A stretch of DNA of 64,000 nucleotides from Blastomonas sp. AAP53. Lineage in GTDB: Bacteria; Pseudomonadota; Alphaproteobacteria; Sphingomonadales; Sphingomonadaceae. The notes beneath the pieces are model-generated. The model worked only from the letters and a program-made list of their open reading frames with translations, did not search any database and had not been told where the DNA came from. The stretch's first letter is position 1. Each line of letters starts with the position of its first letter. The translations under genes and the position numbers were made by a program. The DNA lies in NCBI RefSeq assembly GCF_000331245.1, contig NZ_ANFZ01000009.1, forward strand, positions 806,001 to 870,000. Direction: 5' to 3'. Positions 1-9,452 of this stretch are shown here, in pieces.

Positions 1-399
1 ATCGCCGGTATCTCGGTCGCAGCCGCGACGCTTTCTGCCTGCGGCTCTGGCGGCGGCATCTTCGACCGCGAGCGGCCCGATGAATTCGCCGTATCGCGTC
101 AGGCACCCCTGGTGATCCCGCCCGATTTCGCCCTGACCCCGCCGACCCCCGGCGCTGCGCGTCCACAGTCGGTTGCCGCCAGCCAGCAGGCGCTCGATGC
201 CCTGTTCGGTGGCCCGCAGCAGCGCAGCGGTGTCGAAGGCGCAGCACTCGACCGTGCCGGATCGCCCGATGCCGCGATCCGCTCGCAGGTCGGCGACCCC
301 AAGACTCAGACCACCGACAAGGGTGCCACCACCCGCGATATCGTCGCTGCGCCCGAAGGCGATGGCCAGGACGCGAAAGCCTCCGTGCCGCAGCCATAA
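1..399 (+). CDS. BamF-like lipoprotein (DUF3035 family), C-terminal part
   Basis: The reading frame is open from base 1 to a TAA ending at 399, so the start lies left of the window. The visible part begins inside a hydrophobic signal segment ending in LSAC (a lipobox, Cys at visible residue 14). A Pro/Gln/Asp-rich mature region of about 118 residues follows, with the stretch PLVIPPDFALTPPTP near its start. That pattern matches the small alphaproteobacterial lipoproteins of the DUF3035 family; one member is the BamF subunit of the beta-barrel assembly machine in Caulobacter. It would be anchored in the outer membrane facing the periplasm. The family assignment is by recognition; a role in the Bam complex is inferred. 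A bidirectional terminator follows directly. Confidence 0.75.
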   Translation: MAGISVAAATLSACGSGGGIFDRERPDEFAVSRQAPLVIPPDFALTPPTPGAARPQSVAASQQALDALFGGPQQRSGVEGAALDRAGSPDAAIRSQVGDPKTQTTDKGATTRDIVAAPEGDGQDAKASVPQP

Positions 400-417
400 G
401 CGCATTCAACCAGACAC

Positions 418-456
418 AAAAAAGCCCGGCGATCCAAGGATCTGCCGGGCTTTTTT
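418..456. terminator. Bidirectional intrinsic terminator
   Basis: A hairpin with arms AAAAAAGCCCGGC and GCCGGGCTTTTTT and a 13-base loop has A and T runs on the two sides. It can therefore stop transcription from the lipoprotein gene on the plus strand and from dxs on the minus strand, which converge here. Confidence 0.9.
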
Positions 457-477
457 ATGTCTGTTGCTGAGGTGGGA

Positions 478-2412
478 TCAGGCGCGCGCGCCATCCCCCA
501 CCACCGCCACGCCAGCGCTGTTATGGCGCAGCGCCTTGAGCACGCAGTCGACGATGCCGTCGGCGTCGAGCCCGGCTTCGGCATACTGCTTTTCGGGCTT
601 TTCATGTTCCTGGAAGATATCGGGCAGACGCAATGTGCGCAGCTTGAGCCCCGAATCGATCAGGCCCGCATCCGACGCCATGGTCAGCACATGCGCGCCC
701 AGGCCACCGATCGCACCCTCTTCCACCGTAACGCACACCTCGTGCGTCGCCAGCAGCTTGCGGATCATCTCTTCGTCGAGCGGCTTGGCAAAGCGCAGGT
801 CGGCGACCGTGGTCGACAGGCCCTTGGCATCGAGCAGGTCAGCGGCCTTCTGCGCTTCTGCGAGACGCGTGCCGAGCGAGAGGATCGCGACCTTCTTGCC
901 CTCGCGCACGATGCGGCCCTTGCCGATTTCCAGCCGCTCCGGAACCTCGGGCAGTGCCACGCCGGTGCCATTGCCGCGCGGATAGCGGAACGCGATCGGG
1001 CCGCTGTCGTGACAGGCGGCGGTGTAGGTCATGTGGACCAGTTCGGCCTCGTCGGCGGCGGCCATCACCACCATGTTGGGCAATGTCGCCAGATACGTGA
1101 CGTCGAACGATCCGGCATGCGTCGAGCCATCGGCCCCCACCAGCCCGGCGCGATCGATCGCGAAGCGCACCGGCAGATTCTGGATCGCGACATCGTGCAC
1201 CACCTGGTCATAGGCGCGCTGCAGGAACGTCGAATAGATCGCGCAGAAGGGGCGCATGCCCTGCGCTGCCAGGCCAGCCGCGAAGGTCACCGCGTGCTGC
1301 TCGGCAATGCCGACGTCGAAGCTGCGGTCGGGGTGCGCCTTGGCGAACTTGTCGACCCCGGTGCCCGAGGGCATTGCCGCAGTGATCGCGCAGATCGTGG
1401 GGTCGGTATCGGCGAGCTTGGCCAGCGTTTCGCCGAACACGTTCTGGTACGCAGGCGGGCCAGCTGCTGCCTTGTCCTGCTTGCCGGTGATGACATCGAA
1501 CTTGGCAACACCGTGATATTTGTCGGCAGCCGCTTCGGCAGGCGCATAGCCCTTGCCCTTTTGCGTCACGACATGGATCAGGCACGGCCCTTCGGCAGCG
1601 TCGCGGACATTCTCGAGTACTGCGACCAGCTGGTCCATGTTGTGACCGTCGATCGGGCCGACATAATAGAAGCCCAGTTCCTCGAACAACGTGCCGCCCA
1701 TCGCCATGCCGCGCGCGTATTCATCGGTCTTGCGCGCCGCCTGGTGCAGGCTCTTGGGCAGCTTGCGCGCCAGACGCTTCAGCGCCTCGCGCACGCCCAG
1801 GAACTCGCGGCTCGATACGATGCGCGCGAGATAGCCCGACAGCCCGCCCACCGGCGGTGCGATCGACATGTCGTTATCGTTGAGGATCACGACCAGCCGG
1901 TTACCCGCACGCTCGGCGTTGTTCATCGCTTCATAGGCCATGCCGGCGCTCATCGCGCCATCGCCGATCACCGCGATCGCCTTGCCGGGCGCTCCCGTCA
2001 TCTGGTTGGCGGTGGCAAATCCGAGCGCGGCCGAGATCGAGGTCGAGCTGTGCGCCGCGCCGAACGGGTCGTATTCGCTCTCGGAGCGCTTGGTGAAGCC
2101 AGACAGTCCGCCGCCGGTGCGCAAGGTGCGGATGCGATCACGCCGACCGGTCAGGATCTTGTGCGGATAGCACTGATGCCCGACGTCCCAGATCAGACGG
2201 TCGTTGGGCGTATCGAAAACATAGTGAATCGCCGTGGTCAGCTCGACCACGCCCAGGCCCGCGCCCAGGTGCCCACCGGTGACCGAAACCGCCGAAATGA
2301 CCTCCTGGCGCAGTTCATCGGCGAGCTGGCGCAGCTGGCCAGCCTTGAGCTTTCTGAGGTCAGCCGGGACTTTGACGGTATCCAGCAATGGTGTTTCGGG
2401 CAGATTGGTCAT
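478..2412 (-). CDS. dxs: 1-deoxy-D-xylulose-5-phosphate synthase
   Basis: This thiamine-diphosphate enzyme joins pyruvate and glyceraldehyde 3-phosphate to make DXP, the first step of the MEP isoprenoid pathway, in the cytoplasm. The 644-residue protein has the N-terminal TPP-binding part with a conserved His in GGHLGAG near residue 48 and the Mg/TPP motif IGDGAMSAG near 150. A central pyrimidine-binding transketolase domain has [15 protein letters not shown]. The length is normal for DXS. The ATG at 2412 is chosen because AAAGGGA sits about 6 bases before it; an in-frame TTG lies 15 bases further upstream. The next MEP enzyme, dxr, is also in this window at 30665. Confidence 0.97.
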   Translation of the reverse strand: MTNLPETPLLDTVKVPADLRKLKAGQLRQLADELRQEVISAVSVTGGHLGAGLGVVELTTAIHYVFDTPNDRLIWDVGHQCYPHKILTGRRDRIRTLRTGGGLSGFTKRSESEYDPFGAAHSSTSISAALGFATANQMTGAPGKAIAVIGDGAMSAGMAYEAMNNAERAGNRLVVILNDNDMSIAPPVGGLSGYLARIVSSREFLGVREALKRLARKLPKSLHQAARKTDEYARGMAMGGTLFEELGFYYVGPIDGHNMDQLVAVLENVRDAAEGPCLIHVVTQKGKGYAPAEAAADKYHGVAKFDVITGKQDKAAAGPPAYQNVFGETLAKLADTDPTICAITAAMPSGTGVDKFAKAHPDRSFDVGIAEQHAVTFAAGLAAQGMRPFCAIYSTFLQRAYDQVVHDVAIQNLPVRFAIDRAGLVGADGSTHAGSFDVTYLATLPNMVVMAAADEAELVHMTYTAACHDSGPIAFRYPRGNGTGVALPEVPERLEIGKGRIVREGKKVAILSLGTRLAEAQKAADLLDAKGLSTTVADLRFAKPLDEEMIRKLLATHEVCVTVEEGAIGGLGAHVLTMASDAGLIDSGLKLRTLRLPDIFQEHEKPEKQYAEAGLDADGIVDCVLKALRHNSAGVAVVGDGARA

Positions 2413-2525
2413 GGAATTCCCTTTCAACCGCGAATCCTAGACCCATTTTTGGGCCCTGTCGATTGATCGACCCGGACAGGCGCGTTGAGTGTAAAGTTTT
2501 TTGGACAGTTCCGCAAATGCGGAGT

Positions 2526-2999
2526 TCAATCACACGCTGCGCAGCGACCGCGCACCTCTATGACTGGACGAATATCGACATAGCCCGCCGCTTCCGCGGT
2601 CTTGCGGACGCTGCGCGAGAGGCCATCGTCATCGATATGGGTCGCGTTTCCGCACGAATCGCACACCAGAAAGATGCAGTCGTGCACGCATCCGGGGTGC
2701 GAATTGGCGATATACGCGTTGATGCTCTCCACCCGGCGCGCCAGATTCGTGCGAACGAACAGGTCGAGAATGCGGTAGACGCTATTGGGTGCAACGCGCT
2801 TGCCGCGCATGCGGCTGACGCTGTCGGCGATGTCATAGGCCGATGCCGGCTTTTCGATCTCCGCCAATGCGCTGAAGATCGATTCGCGCATGTCGGTCCA
2901 TTGCTCACCCGCCGCTTCCAGCGAATGACGCGCGGCGAGCGCCAGATCAGCGCCCTCGTGCTCGTTGTGCTTGTGGCCATGTTCTTTGACGTTGGACAT
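2526..2999 (-). CDS. zur: Fur-family regulator, probably Zur (zinc uptake)
   Basis: This 157-residue Fur-family protein has an N-terminal winged-helix DNA-binding domain (about residues 35-95, including SAYDIADSVSRMRGKRVAPNSVYR when read in pieces) and a C-terminal dimerisation and metal domain. The structural zinc pairs CDSCG and CAAC are both present. The context RVESINAY before the first pair and EVRGRCAAC at the end resembles Zur more than Fur. The N-terminus is His-rich (HGHKHNEHEG), an additional possible metal-binding tail. Zur represses zinc uptake and zinc-sparing genes when zinc is plentiful. No recognised Zur target operon is adjacent, so the metal assignment rests on sequence only. 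It is a monocistronic-looking gene between dxs and msrA. Confidence 0.8.
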   Translation of the reverse strand: MSNVKEHGHKHNEHEGADLALAARHSLEAAGEQWTDMRESIFSALAEIEKPASAYDIADSVSRMRGKRVAPNSVYRILDLFVRTNLARRVESINAYIANSHPGCVHDCIFLVCDSCGNATHIDDDGLSRSVRKTAEAAGYVDIRPVIEVRGRCAACD

Positions 3000-3057
3000 G
3001 CCCGGTATCTACGCATCCCATGGCCAGGTTGCAATGGCGGCGTGGTTGACGGGTGCG

Positions 3058-3759
3058 TCAGCCCCGCACAGGTTTGGGACTGTAGAGGGTCGGGAAAGCG
3101 CGCTTGAGATTGGCGACCTTCACCGCATCCCAGCGCACGATATACGGGTGGTCGGGGTTCTTGAACATGAAGTCCTGGTGATAGCTTTCTGCCGGATAGA
3201 ACGCCTTGTAGGGCTCGACCGCCGTGACGATGCGCTTCTTCCACGCACCGGACTTTTCCAGCTCGACGATATAGGCGCGGGCGACCTGCGCCTGCGCCTT
3301 GCCCACCGGCACCAGAGCGGTGCGGTAATGACGCCCGACATCGGGGCCTTGCCGGTTGAGCAAGGTGGGATCGGCAACGACCGAGAAGAACACCTGCAAA
3401 AGCTGGCCATAGCTGACCTGCGCGGGGTCATAGACGACGCGGACGGATTCGGCATGGCCGGTTCCACCACCCGAAACCTCGTCATAGCTGGCGTTCGCCT
3501 TGGCATCGCCATGATAGCCCGAGACGACGCTTTTCACGCCCTTCACATGGCTGAACACGCCCTCCACACCCCAGAAACAGCCGCCTGCGAAGATGGCGAC
3601 CGCCTGCTTGCCGGTTTCCGCCGCCTTCAATTTCGGCGCAGGAATGATCTTGGGCTCTTCGGCGGCAAAGGCAGCAGAGCCGGCATCCAGCGTAAGTGCA
3701 GCAGCACCAATCAGGCCAAAGGCGGCCAGCAGCGAAAGGGAGCGAGCAGAAAGGGTCAT
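3058..3759 (-). CDS. msrA: Peptide methionine sulfoxide reductase MsrA, exported
   Basis: MsrA reduces methionine-S-sulfoxide in oxidised proteins. The catalytic motif GGCFWGVE is present, with the nucleophilic Cys at residue 61, and the downstream motifs GTGHAESVRVVYDP and YHQDF are intact. The first 33 residues form a signal peptide (hydrophobic core, AFA-A cleavage region), so the enzyme should work in the periplasm. This is the only cysteine in the 233-residue protein, so there is no C-terminal resolving Cys and regeneration must use an external thiol. The ATG at 3759 overlaps the stop of an upstream 49-codon membrane ORF by four bases (ATGA), implying translational coupling. Confidence 0.93.
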   Translation of the reverse strand: MTLSARSLSLLAAFGLIGAAALTLDAGSAAFAAEEPKIIPAPKLKAAETGKQAVAIFAGGCFWGVEGVFSHVKGVKSVVSGYHGDAKANASYDEVSGGGTGHAESVRVVYDPAQVSYGQLLQVFFSVVADPTLLNRQGPDVGRHYRTALVPVGKAQAQVARAYIVELEKSGAWKKRIVTAVEPYKAFYPAESYHQDFMFKNPDHPYIVRWDAVKVANLKRAFPTLYSPKPVRG

Positions 3760-3905
3760 CGGCTGATGGTACTCTCGATCATGGGATCCGCCACAGGAGG
3801 ATGCGCAACGCCCTCATCGGGTTGCAGCGCGAACATCGCGACCGCACCGATGGCAAAGCCGCCCAGGAAATTGCGGAACAGGTCCGACTTCAGAAAAAGG
3901 TTCAT
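3756..3905 (-). CDS. Small membrane protein overlapping msrA
   Basis: A 49-codon ORF begins ATG at 3905. It starts MNLFLKSDLFRNFLGGFAIG, continues as one hydrophobic helix to about residue 28, then ends in a short acidic/Pro tail. Its TGA overlaps the msrA ATG in the classic ATGA arrangement, which argues that it is translated. The upstream sequence GCGAGACGAG is only a weak ribosome binding site. It could be an inner-membrane anchor or helper for the periplasmic MsrA, but nothing in the sequence shows a function. It would be missed by gene finders with a 60-residue cutoff. The 220 bases upstream to 4125 hold no other gene that I can support. Confidence 0.6.
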   Translation of the reverse strand: MNLFLKSDLFRNFLGGFAIGAVAMFALQPDEGVAHPPVADPMIESTISR

Positions 3906-4125
3906 GGCTCGTCTCGCATCTCGTGTCCGCAGGGCCGTGTTCGCGGTTGCGGGGTGCCGGGTTACAACAGGATGCCGAATTGGGGGCGTCCCAAGGGCGA
4001 ATCAAGCGGAACGGGGAATGGTTCTGCTTGGGTGCCTGCAACCTGGCCTGAATCGGCTGTATCCGCTGTGAACCACCGCACAGGCGGGTGTTCAGCTTTG
4101 TCGGCCCTGCGCCGGGCGGGATCGA

Positions 4126-5955
4126 TCAACCGCTCAGCTGCGCCCGCATCAGCCCGCGCAGCGAGTTGCCCAGCCAGAAACCGTCGGCCAGATCGCCAGG
4201 GGTGAGCGGATGCTCGGTCGCGCGTCCCTGCTCGATCAGTTCGCGCCGCAGGATGCCCGGTAGCAACCCCTGCGCCAGCGGCGGGGTGAGCAGCATGCCA
4301 TCACGCTCGACGAAAATGTGCGTGAAACTGCCCTCGGTCAGCGCGCCATCGGCATCGGTGAACACCACCTCATCCGCCCCTTGCTCAGCCACGGCCTCGC
4401 GGCGCGGCGCATCGTAGCATGCGCGGTCGGTGGTCTTGTGCGCAAGCCGCAGATCGTTGCTCGCCAATGCCATGGGGCGCACCACGACGCGCAACGGCTC
4501 CGGCATCGGAACCGGCGCCGGCCGCATCTCAATGGCGATATCGCCTGAGGGTGCCAGCAGCAGCCGGATGCGGGTGGGCGAATCGAGGAAAAAGCAGGCG
4601 TGGTTCAGCGCATTGCGCACTGCGTGCCGATCAAATGAAAAGCTCAGCGCCGCCGCGCTCGCCTTCATCCGCTCCAGGTGGAACTCCAGCCGGATGATGC
4701 CCCTGGCCGGGTCGAAACCCATCGTCTCGATCAGGTCGAACCTGCGTGTCGCCGCCTTCAAGAACGCCCCCTTGACCAGACATTCGCGCCATTCATCGCC
4801 AGCGCGTGAATCCGCCACCACTCCGGAGCCCAGCCCCAGGCTGACCTTTTGCGCATTGGCGGCCAGATGCAAGGTGCGAATTGCGACGTTGAACGCCGCA
4901 TCGCCGGGCATGTCGCCCTGCCCCGGATCGATCCTGCCGATCGATCCGCAATAGATGCCGCGCGGCCCCGCCTCGATGGTGCGCAGCAGTTCCATCGCGC
5001 GGATCTTGGGCGCGCCGGTAATCGATCCGCACGGATAGATCGCACGGATGATGTCGACCGCGTCCCGGCCCGGTGCGATGGTGGCGCGCACGGTGGAGGT
5101 CATCTGGTGAACGCTGGGATAGCTCTCGATGCGGAACAGATCGGTGACGCGCACGCTGCCGGGGCTTGCCACGCGCGACAGGTCGTTGCGCAGCAGATCG
5201 ACGATCATCAGGTTTTCCGCCCTGTCCTTTTCGGACGCTTGCAGCTGGGCCGCTGCTTGCGCATCGCGCACAGGGTCGGCGTGGCGCGGCGCGGTGCCCT
5301 TCATCGGGCGCGCGGTCATCTCGCCATCGCGCAGCGCAAAGAACATCTCGGGCGACAGGCTGAGCATCCAATCCTCCCCGTCGAACACCATCCCGCCATA
5401 GCCTGCGGCAGAGCCTGCGCGCAGCGCACGGTACAGCGCGAGCGGATGGCCAGACAGCGTCGCATGGTTCTGGAACGTGAGATTGGCCTGATAGATGTCG
5501 CCGCTCGCGATCGCCTCGTGCACCTGGGCAAAGCGCGCGGCATAGCCGTTTTCGGTCATCGCGGGCCGGGCAGATGCAAGATACGCATCGCCATCGCCGC
5601 CAACTTGCGCCAGCCAGCCGGGTACGTCGTCTGCCATCATGACGTCATGGCGGTCGAAAAGCCCGAACCACGCCAGCTTCATCGGACCCAGGTCGTCCAG
5701 ATAGCGGCGCAGGCGCGGCTCGAATGCGAAACCTGCTTCATAGCTGAAATAGCCAGCGGCATGCAGCCCGCTGCGTCCCGCCGCGCGCAATTCTGCCAGA
5801 AGCTCGTCGAGCTCATCGGCCGTGCGCGCGGTCAGGCAGCGCACCGGATTGCGATAGAGCCGCGCCGGGTTGGCGCGCCCCTCTCTGGCATCGTCCAGCA
5901 AGACGAAGGGCTGAAGCATTTCGATTGCAGGAAGACGGGCGGGCCGGGGGTCCAT
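4126..5955 (-). CDS. pabB: Aminodeoxychorismate synthase component I fused to aminodeoxychorismate lyase (PabB-PabC)
   Basis: The 609-residue protein carries two consecutive folate-pathway enzymes. Residues to about 360 are PabB, which aminates chorismate to 4-amino-4-deoxychorismate: GDIYQANLTF, DLLRNDLSRV and PCGSITGAPKIRAMEL are the chorismate-binding signatures. From about residue 385 to the end is a PabC-like PLP lyase that releases 4-aminobenzoate; LTEGSFTHIFVE and LLPGILRRELIE are its aminotransferase class IV signatures. The glutamine amidotransferase partner PabA is not in the window. PabB-PabC fusions are known in several bacteria. The ATG at 5955 sits in the divergent gap opposite the S9 peptidase gene. 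Confidence 0.93.
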   Translation of the reverse strand: MDPRPARLPAIEMLQPFVLLDDAREGRANPARLYRNPVRCLTARTADELDELLAELRAAGRSGLHAAGYFSYEAGFAFEPRLRRYLDDLGPMKLAWFGLFDRHDVMMADDVPGWLAQVGGDGDAYLASARPAMTENGYAARFAQVHEAIASGDIYQANLTFQNHATLSGHPLALYRALRAGSAAGYGGMVFDGEDWMLSLSPEMFFALRDGEMTARPMKGTAPRHADPVRDAQAAAQLQASEKDRAENLMIVDLLRNDLSRVASPGSVRVTDLFRIESYPSVHQMTSTVRATIAPGRDAVDIIRAIYPCGSITGAPKIRAMELLRTIEAGPRGIYCGSIGRIDPGQGDMPGDAAFNVAIRTLHLAANAQKVSLGLGSGVVADSRAGDEWRECLVKGAFLKAATRRFDLIETMGFDPARGIIRLEFHLERMKASAAALSFSFDRHAVRNALNHACFFLDSPTRIRLLLAPSGDIAIEMRPAPVPMPEPLRVVVRPMALASNDLRLAHKTTDRACYDAPRREAVAEQGADEVVFTDADGALTEGSFTHIFVERDGMLLTPPLAQGLLPGILRRELIEQGRATEHPLTPGDLADGFWLGNSLRGLMRAQLSG

Positions 5956-6052
5956 GGGCTGCGCTCATAGGCGGCGACGGTGTAGAGCGCAACGATTGCC
6001 AAGCCGCTTCGCCCCGCATAGATCGGCGCGACACGAATGCAGGAGAGACGCA

Positions 6053-8041
6053 GTGAAGAACAGGCCTGGACGGAGGCTGGCGGCAAGCGCCGTGGGTGCG
6101 TTGCTGGCCCTCGGCATATCCTGGTCTGCGCACGCCGAAGACGCGCGCGTCGATGATCCGGTCGTGCCGCCGCCGGCTGCGATGCTGGCCGATGGCGTCC
6201 CGCCGATCCGGCAATCGCTGGTCGCCGACACCCGCCCTTATCTGGAATATCGCACGGCAAGCTTTGCCGGTTGGCATCCGGTCGATCGATCGATGCTGAT
6301 CACCACGCGCTTTGGCAATGTGTCGCAGCTGCACCGCGTCGCCACCCCGGGGGCGGCACGCAAGCAGATCAGCTTTGAAGAAGAGCCGATCTTCAACGGC
6401 AGCTGGTCGCCCGACGGGTCGATGCTGCTGCTGGAAAAGGATGCAGGCGGCAACGAGGTCGCGCAGATCTACGCGCTGGACTCCGGCCGCCTGACCTTGC
6501 TGACCGACGGCAAGAGCCGCAACGCCCTGGGCCCCTGGTCCGATGATGGCCGTCTGGTCGCCTATGGCAGCAACCTGCGAAGCGGCGTCTATAACGACAT
6601 CTACATCATGGACCCGCGCGACCCCAAGACCGCGCGGATGCTGCTATCCACCGAGAGCGGTGGCTGGGCGGCAATCGATTTCGCCCCCAATGGCCGCGAT
6701 CTGCTGGTTTTCAACTATATCTCGGTCACCGATAGCCAGCTGCATCTGGTCGATGTCGAGACCGGCGCGATCCGCCAGGTCACGCGCGATGCGACTCCCG
6801 TCGCCTATGGCAACCTGCAGTTCGCGCCCGATGGCAGGCTCTGGGTGTCGAGCGACAAGGATTCGGATGTCCAGCGGCTGGGGCTGCTCGATATCGAAAC
6901 CGGGCTGTTCGCCCCGATGATCGACGGGGGCCGCTGGGATATCAGCAGCTTCGATATCGCCAGGGATGGCAGGACCATCGCCTATATCGTCAACGAGGCG
7001 GGGTTTTCCCGCCTGTACCTCTATGACATCGCCAGCGGCGCCAAGCGCCAGGTGACCGGGCTTCCGGCGGGTGAAATCGGTACGAACATGAAGTTCGCAC
7101 CCTGGGGCACTTTGGGCTTTACCGTCTATTCCAACCAGGCGCCGGGCGATGCCTATAGCCTGGACCCGGCCACGCTTGCGGTCACGCGCTGGACCGAAAG
7201 CGAGACCGGCGGGCTTGACCCTCTCGTCAACGTCCAGCCCGAGCTGGTGGAGATCAAGAGCTTCGACGGCGAGCCTGTCTCTGGCCTGCTCTATCGCCCG
7301 GACAGCGCCCGGCATCCGGGCAAGCGGCCGATGATCATGTCGATCCATGGCGGGCCGGAGGGCCAGGCCACGGCAGGCTTTCTGGGGCGCAGCAATTATC
7401 TGGTGAATGAACTGGGCATCGCGCTGTTCTATCCCAATGTCCGCGGCTCGACCGGCTTTGGCAAACGCTTCGTGTCGCTGGATAACGGCCCCTTCCGCCG
7501 CGAGGATTCAGTCAAGGATGTGGGCGCGTTGCTGGACCGGCTGGCGAAGAATCCTTCGCTCGATGCCAGGCGCTTTGGCGTTACCGGCGGCAGCTATGGT
7601 GGCTATATGTGCTATGCCAGCGCCATCCGCTATGCCCGCAGATTCAACGCCGCGACCTGCGTGGTGGCGATATCGAACTTCGTCACATTCCTTGAAAATA
7701 CAGAAGAGTATCGGCGAGACCTGCGACGGATCGAATATGGCGACGAGCGCATTCCGCAGCTGCGGACCAAGCTGGAGGAAATCAGCCCGCTGACCCAGGT
7801 CGACCGGCTGAAGATGCCGCTGCTGGTCGTCACCGGCGCCAACGATCCTCGCGTCCCGGCGAGCGAGGCCGATCAGATCATCGACGCTGTGCGTTCGCGC
7901 GGCGGCACCGCATGGCATCTGCTCGCCCGCAACGAGGGACATGGGTTCCGCCGCAAGGAAAATGCCGACTACCTGTTCTGGACGACACTGGCCTTCTGGC
8001 AGCAGCATCTTCTGGGCCGGGACGCCGGCGCTGCCGACTGA
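6053..8041 (+). CDS. Exported S9-family prolyl oligopeptidase-like peptidase
   Basis: The GTG at 6053 is chosen because AGGAGAG lies 6 bases upstream and because it opens a good signal peptide (VKNRPGRR, hydrophobic core, SAHA-E); the frame stays open further upstream but without these signs. The 662-residue precursor has a WD40-like beta-propeller of about residues 70-400 with repeated PDG/DGR blades, then an alpha/beta hydrolase catalytic domain. The triad is visible: Ser in GGSYGGY near 514, Asp in NDPR near 597, His in EGHGF near 630. It probably cleaves short peptides in the periplasm. The substrate is unknown. sdaA follows 28 bases later and may be co-transcribed. Confidence 0.88.
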   Translation: MKNRPGRRLAASAVGALLALGISWSAHAEDARVDDPVVPPPAAMLADGVPPIRQSLVADTRPYLEYRTASFAGWHPVDRSMLITTRFGNVSQLHRVATPGAARKQISFEEEPIFNGSWSPDGSMLLLEKDAGGNEVAQIYALDSGRLTLLTDGKSRNALGPWSDDGRLVAYGSNLRSGVYNDIYIMDPRDPKTARMLLSTESGGWAAIDFAPNGRDLLVFNYISVTDSQLHLVDVETGAIRQVTRDATPVAYGNLQFAPDGRLWVSSDKDSDVQRLGLLDIETGLFAPMIDGGRWDISSFDIARDGRTIAYIVNEAGFSRLYLYDIASGAKRQVTGLPAGEIGTNMKFAPWGTLGFTVYSNQAPGDAYSLDPATLAVTRWTESETGGLDPLVNVQPELVEIKSFDGEPVSGLLYRPDSARHPGKRPMIMSIHGGPEGQATAGFLGRSNYLVNELGIALFYPNVRGSTGFGKRFVSLDNGPFRREDSVKDVGALLDRLAKNPSLDARRFGVTGGSYGGYMCYASAIRYARRFNAATCVVAISNFVTFLENTEEYRRDLRRIEYGDERIPQLRTKLEEISPLTQVDRLKMPLLVVTGANDPRVPASEADQIIDAVRSRGGTAWHLLARNEGHGFRRKENADYLFWTTLAFWQQHLLGRDAGAAD

Positions 8042-8069
8042 CGTTTTTCTCACGATACAAGGATATCAC

Positions 8070-9452
8070 ATGGTCGCCTCGGTTTTCGACCTGTTCAAGA
8101 TCGGCATCGGTCCATCGAGCTCGCACACCATGGGGCCGATGGTCGCCGCCGGGCGATTCGTTGCTAGGCTCGACGATCAGGGCGCGCTCGATCGAACCGT
8201 GCGGATCGAGACGCGGCTTTACGGATCGCTCGCGCTGACCGGCAAGGGCCATGCCAGCGATCGCGCCATCCTGCTGGGACTGGCGGGCGAGGAACCGGTC
8301 AGCTGTGATCCGGATGCGGCAGATCGGCTGGTCGATCAGATCCGCGCACGTGGCGAAATCGTGCTCGGCAAGAGGCACACCATCGCCTTTGACGAGCCCC
8401 GCGACCTGCTGTTCCTGCAGCGCGAGCGGCTGGATTATCATTCCAACGCGATGACCTTCACGGCCTTTGATGCGGCGGGCGTCACCATCGATGCCCGTTC
8501 CTATTTCTCGGTCGGCGGCGGCGCGGTGGTCGATGAGGACGAAACCGTCGCCAATGCGCCGGGTGCGGGCGGCATATGGGATCCGCCGCATGTCTTCCGG
8601 TCAGGCGCCGAACTGCTTGCCATCGCAGCACAAACCGGGCTGTCGATCGCAGAGATCACCCGCGCCAACGAACTCGCAGCCCGCGATGCCGACTCGCTGT
8701 CCGCAGGCCTGCAGGAGATCGCCACTGCGATGTCGGCGTGCATCGATCGCGGTATCCGCACCGGCGGCGAACTGCCCGGCGGTTTGCGCGTCAAGCGGCG
8801 CGCGCCGTTGATCATGGCGCATCTGATGGCGCGACAGGAGCGGATGCTGTCCGATCCGCTGACCGTCATCGACTGGGTCAACCTGTGGGCGCTGGCGGTC
8901 AACGAGGAGAACGCGGCGGGCGGCAAGGTCGTCACCGCGCCGACCAATGGCGCGGCGGGCATCGTGCCATCGGTGCTGCGTTTCTACGATCGGTTTGCGC
9001 CCGGCGCGGACCAGGCCGGGGTCGAGCGTTTTCTGCTCACTGCGGCGGCCATCGGGTCACTGTTCAAGGAAAACGCCTCGATCTCGGGCGCGGAGGTCGG
9101 CTGCCAGGGAGAGGTCGGCGTCGCCTGCTCAATGGCTGCTGCCGGGCTGGTCGCCGCCTGGGGTGGCTCTGCGATGCAGGTCGAGAATGCCGCCGAAATC
9201 GGGATGGAGCACAATCTGGGCCTCACCTGCGATCCGGTTGCCGGACTGGTGCAGGTGCCCTGCATCGAGCGCAATGCGGTTGGCGCGGTCAAGGCGATCG
9301 AGGCGGCACGGCTCGCGATGATGGGCGATGGCACGCACCGCGTCAGCCTCGACGAGGTGATCGAGACAATGCGCCGCACCGGGCTCGACATGAACGAACG
9401 CTACAAGGAAACCTCGCAGGGCGGGCTGGCGGTCAACGTGGTCGAGTGCTGA
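8070..9452 (+). CDS. sdaA: L-serine ammonia-lyase (iron-sulfur type)
   Basis: The enzyme deaminates L-serine to pyruvate and ammonia. The 460-residue single chain has the beta domain first (SVFDLFKIGIGPSSSHTMGP) and the alpha domain from about residue 190 (KRRAPLIMAHLM, then NAAGGKVVTAPTNGAAGI). Cysteines for the oxygen-sensitive 4Fe-4S cluster are seen in GCQGEVGVACSM and in CDPVAGLVQVPC. The length fits the one-subunit SdaA/SdaB form. The ATG at 8070 has AAGGA about 8 bases upstream. The 3' end overlaps comEC tail to tail by 20 bases. Confidence 0.95.
   Translation: MVASVFDLFKIGIGPSSSHTMGPMVAAGRFVARLDDQGALDRTVRIETRLYGSLALTGKGHASDRAILLGLAGEEPVSCDPDAADRLVDQIRARGEIVLGKRHTIAFDEPRDLLFLQRERLDYHSNAMTFTAFDAAGVTIDARSYFSVGGGAVVDEDETVANAPGAGGIWDPPHVFRSGAELLAIAAQTGLSIAEITRANELAARDADSLSAGLQEIATAMSACIDRGIRTGGELPGGLRVKRRAPLIMAHLMARQERMLSDPLTVIDWVNLWALAVNEENAAGGKVVTAPTNGAAGIVPSVLRFYDRFAPGADQAGVERFLLTAAAIGSLFKENASISGAEVGCQGEVGVACSMAAAGLVAAWGGSAMQVENAAEIGMEHNLGLTCDPVAGLVQVPCIERNAVGAVKAIEAARLAMMGDGTHRVSLDEVIETMRRTGLDMNERYKETSQGGLAVNVVEC

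Noticed and set aside
457-2466. Plus-strand frame opposite dxs
   Set aside because: dxs on the minus strand is unmistakable; the opposite frame has no motif.
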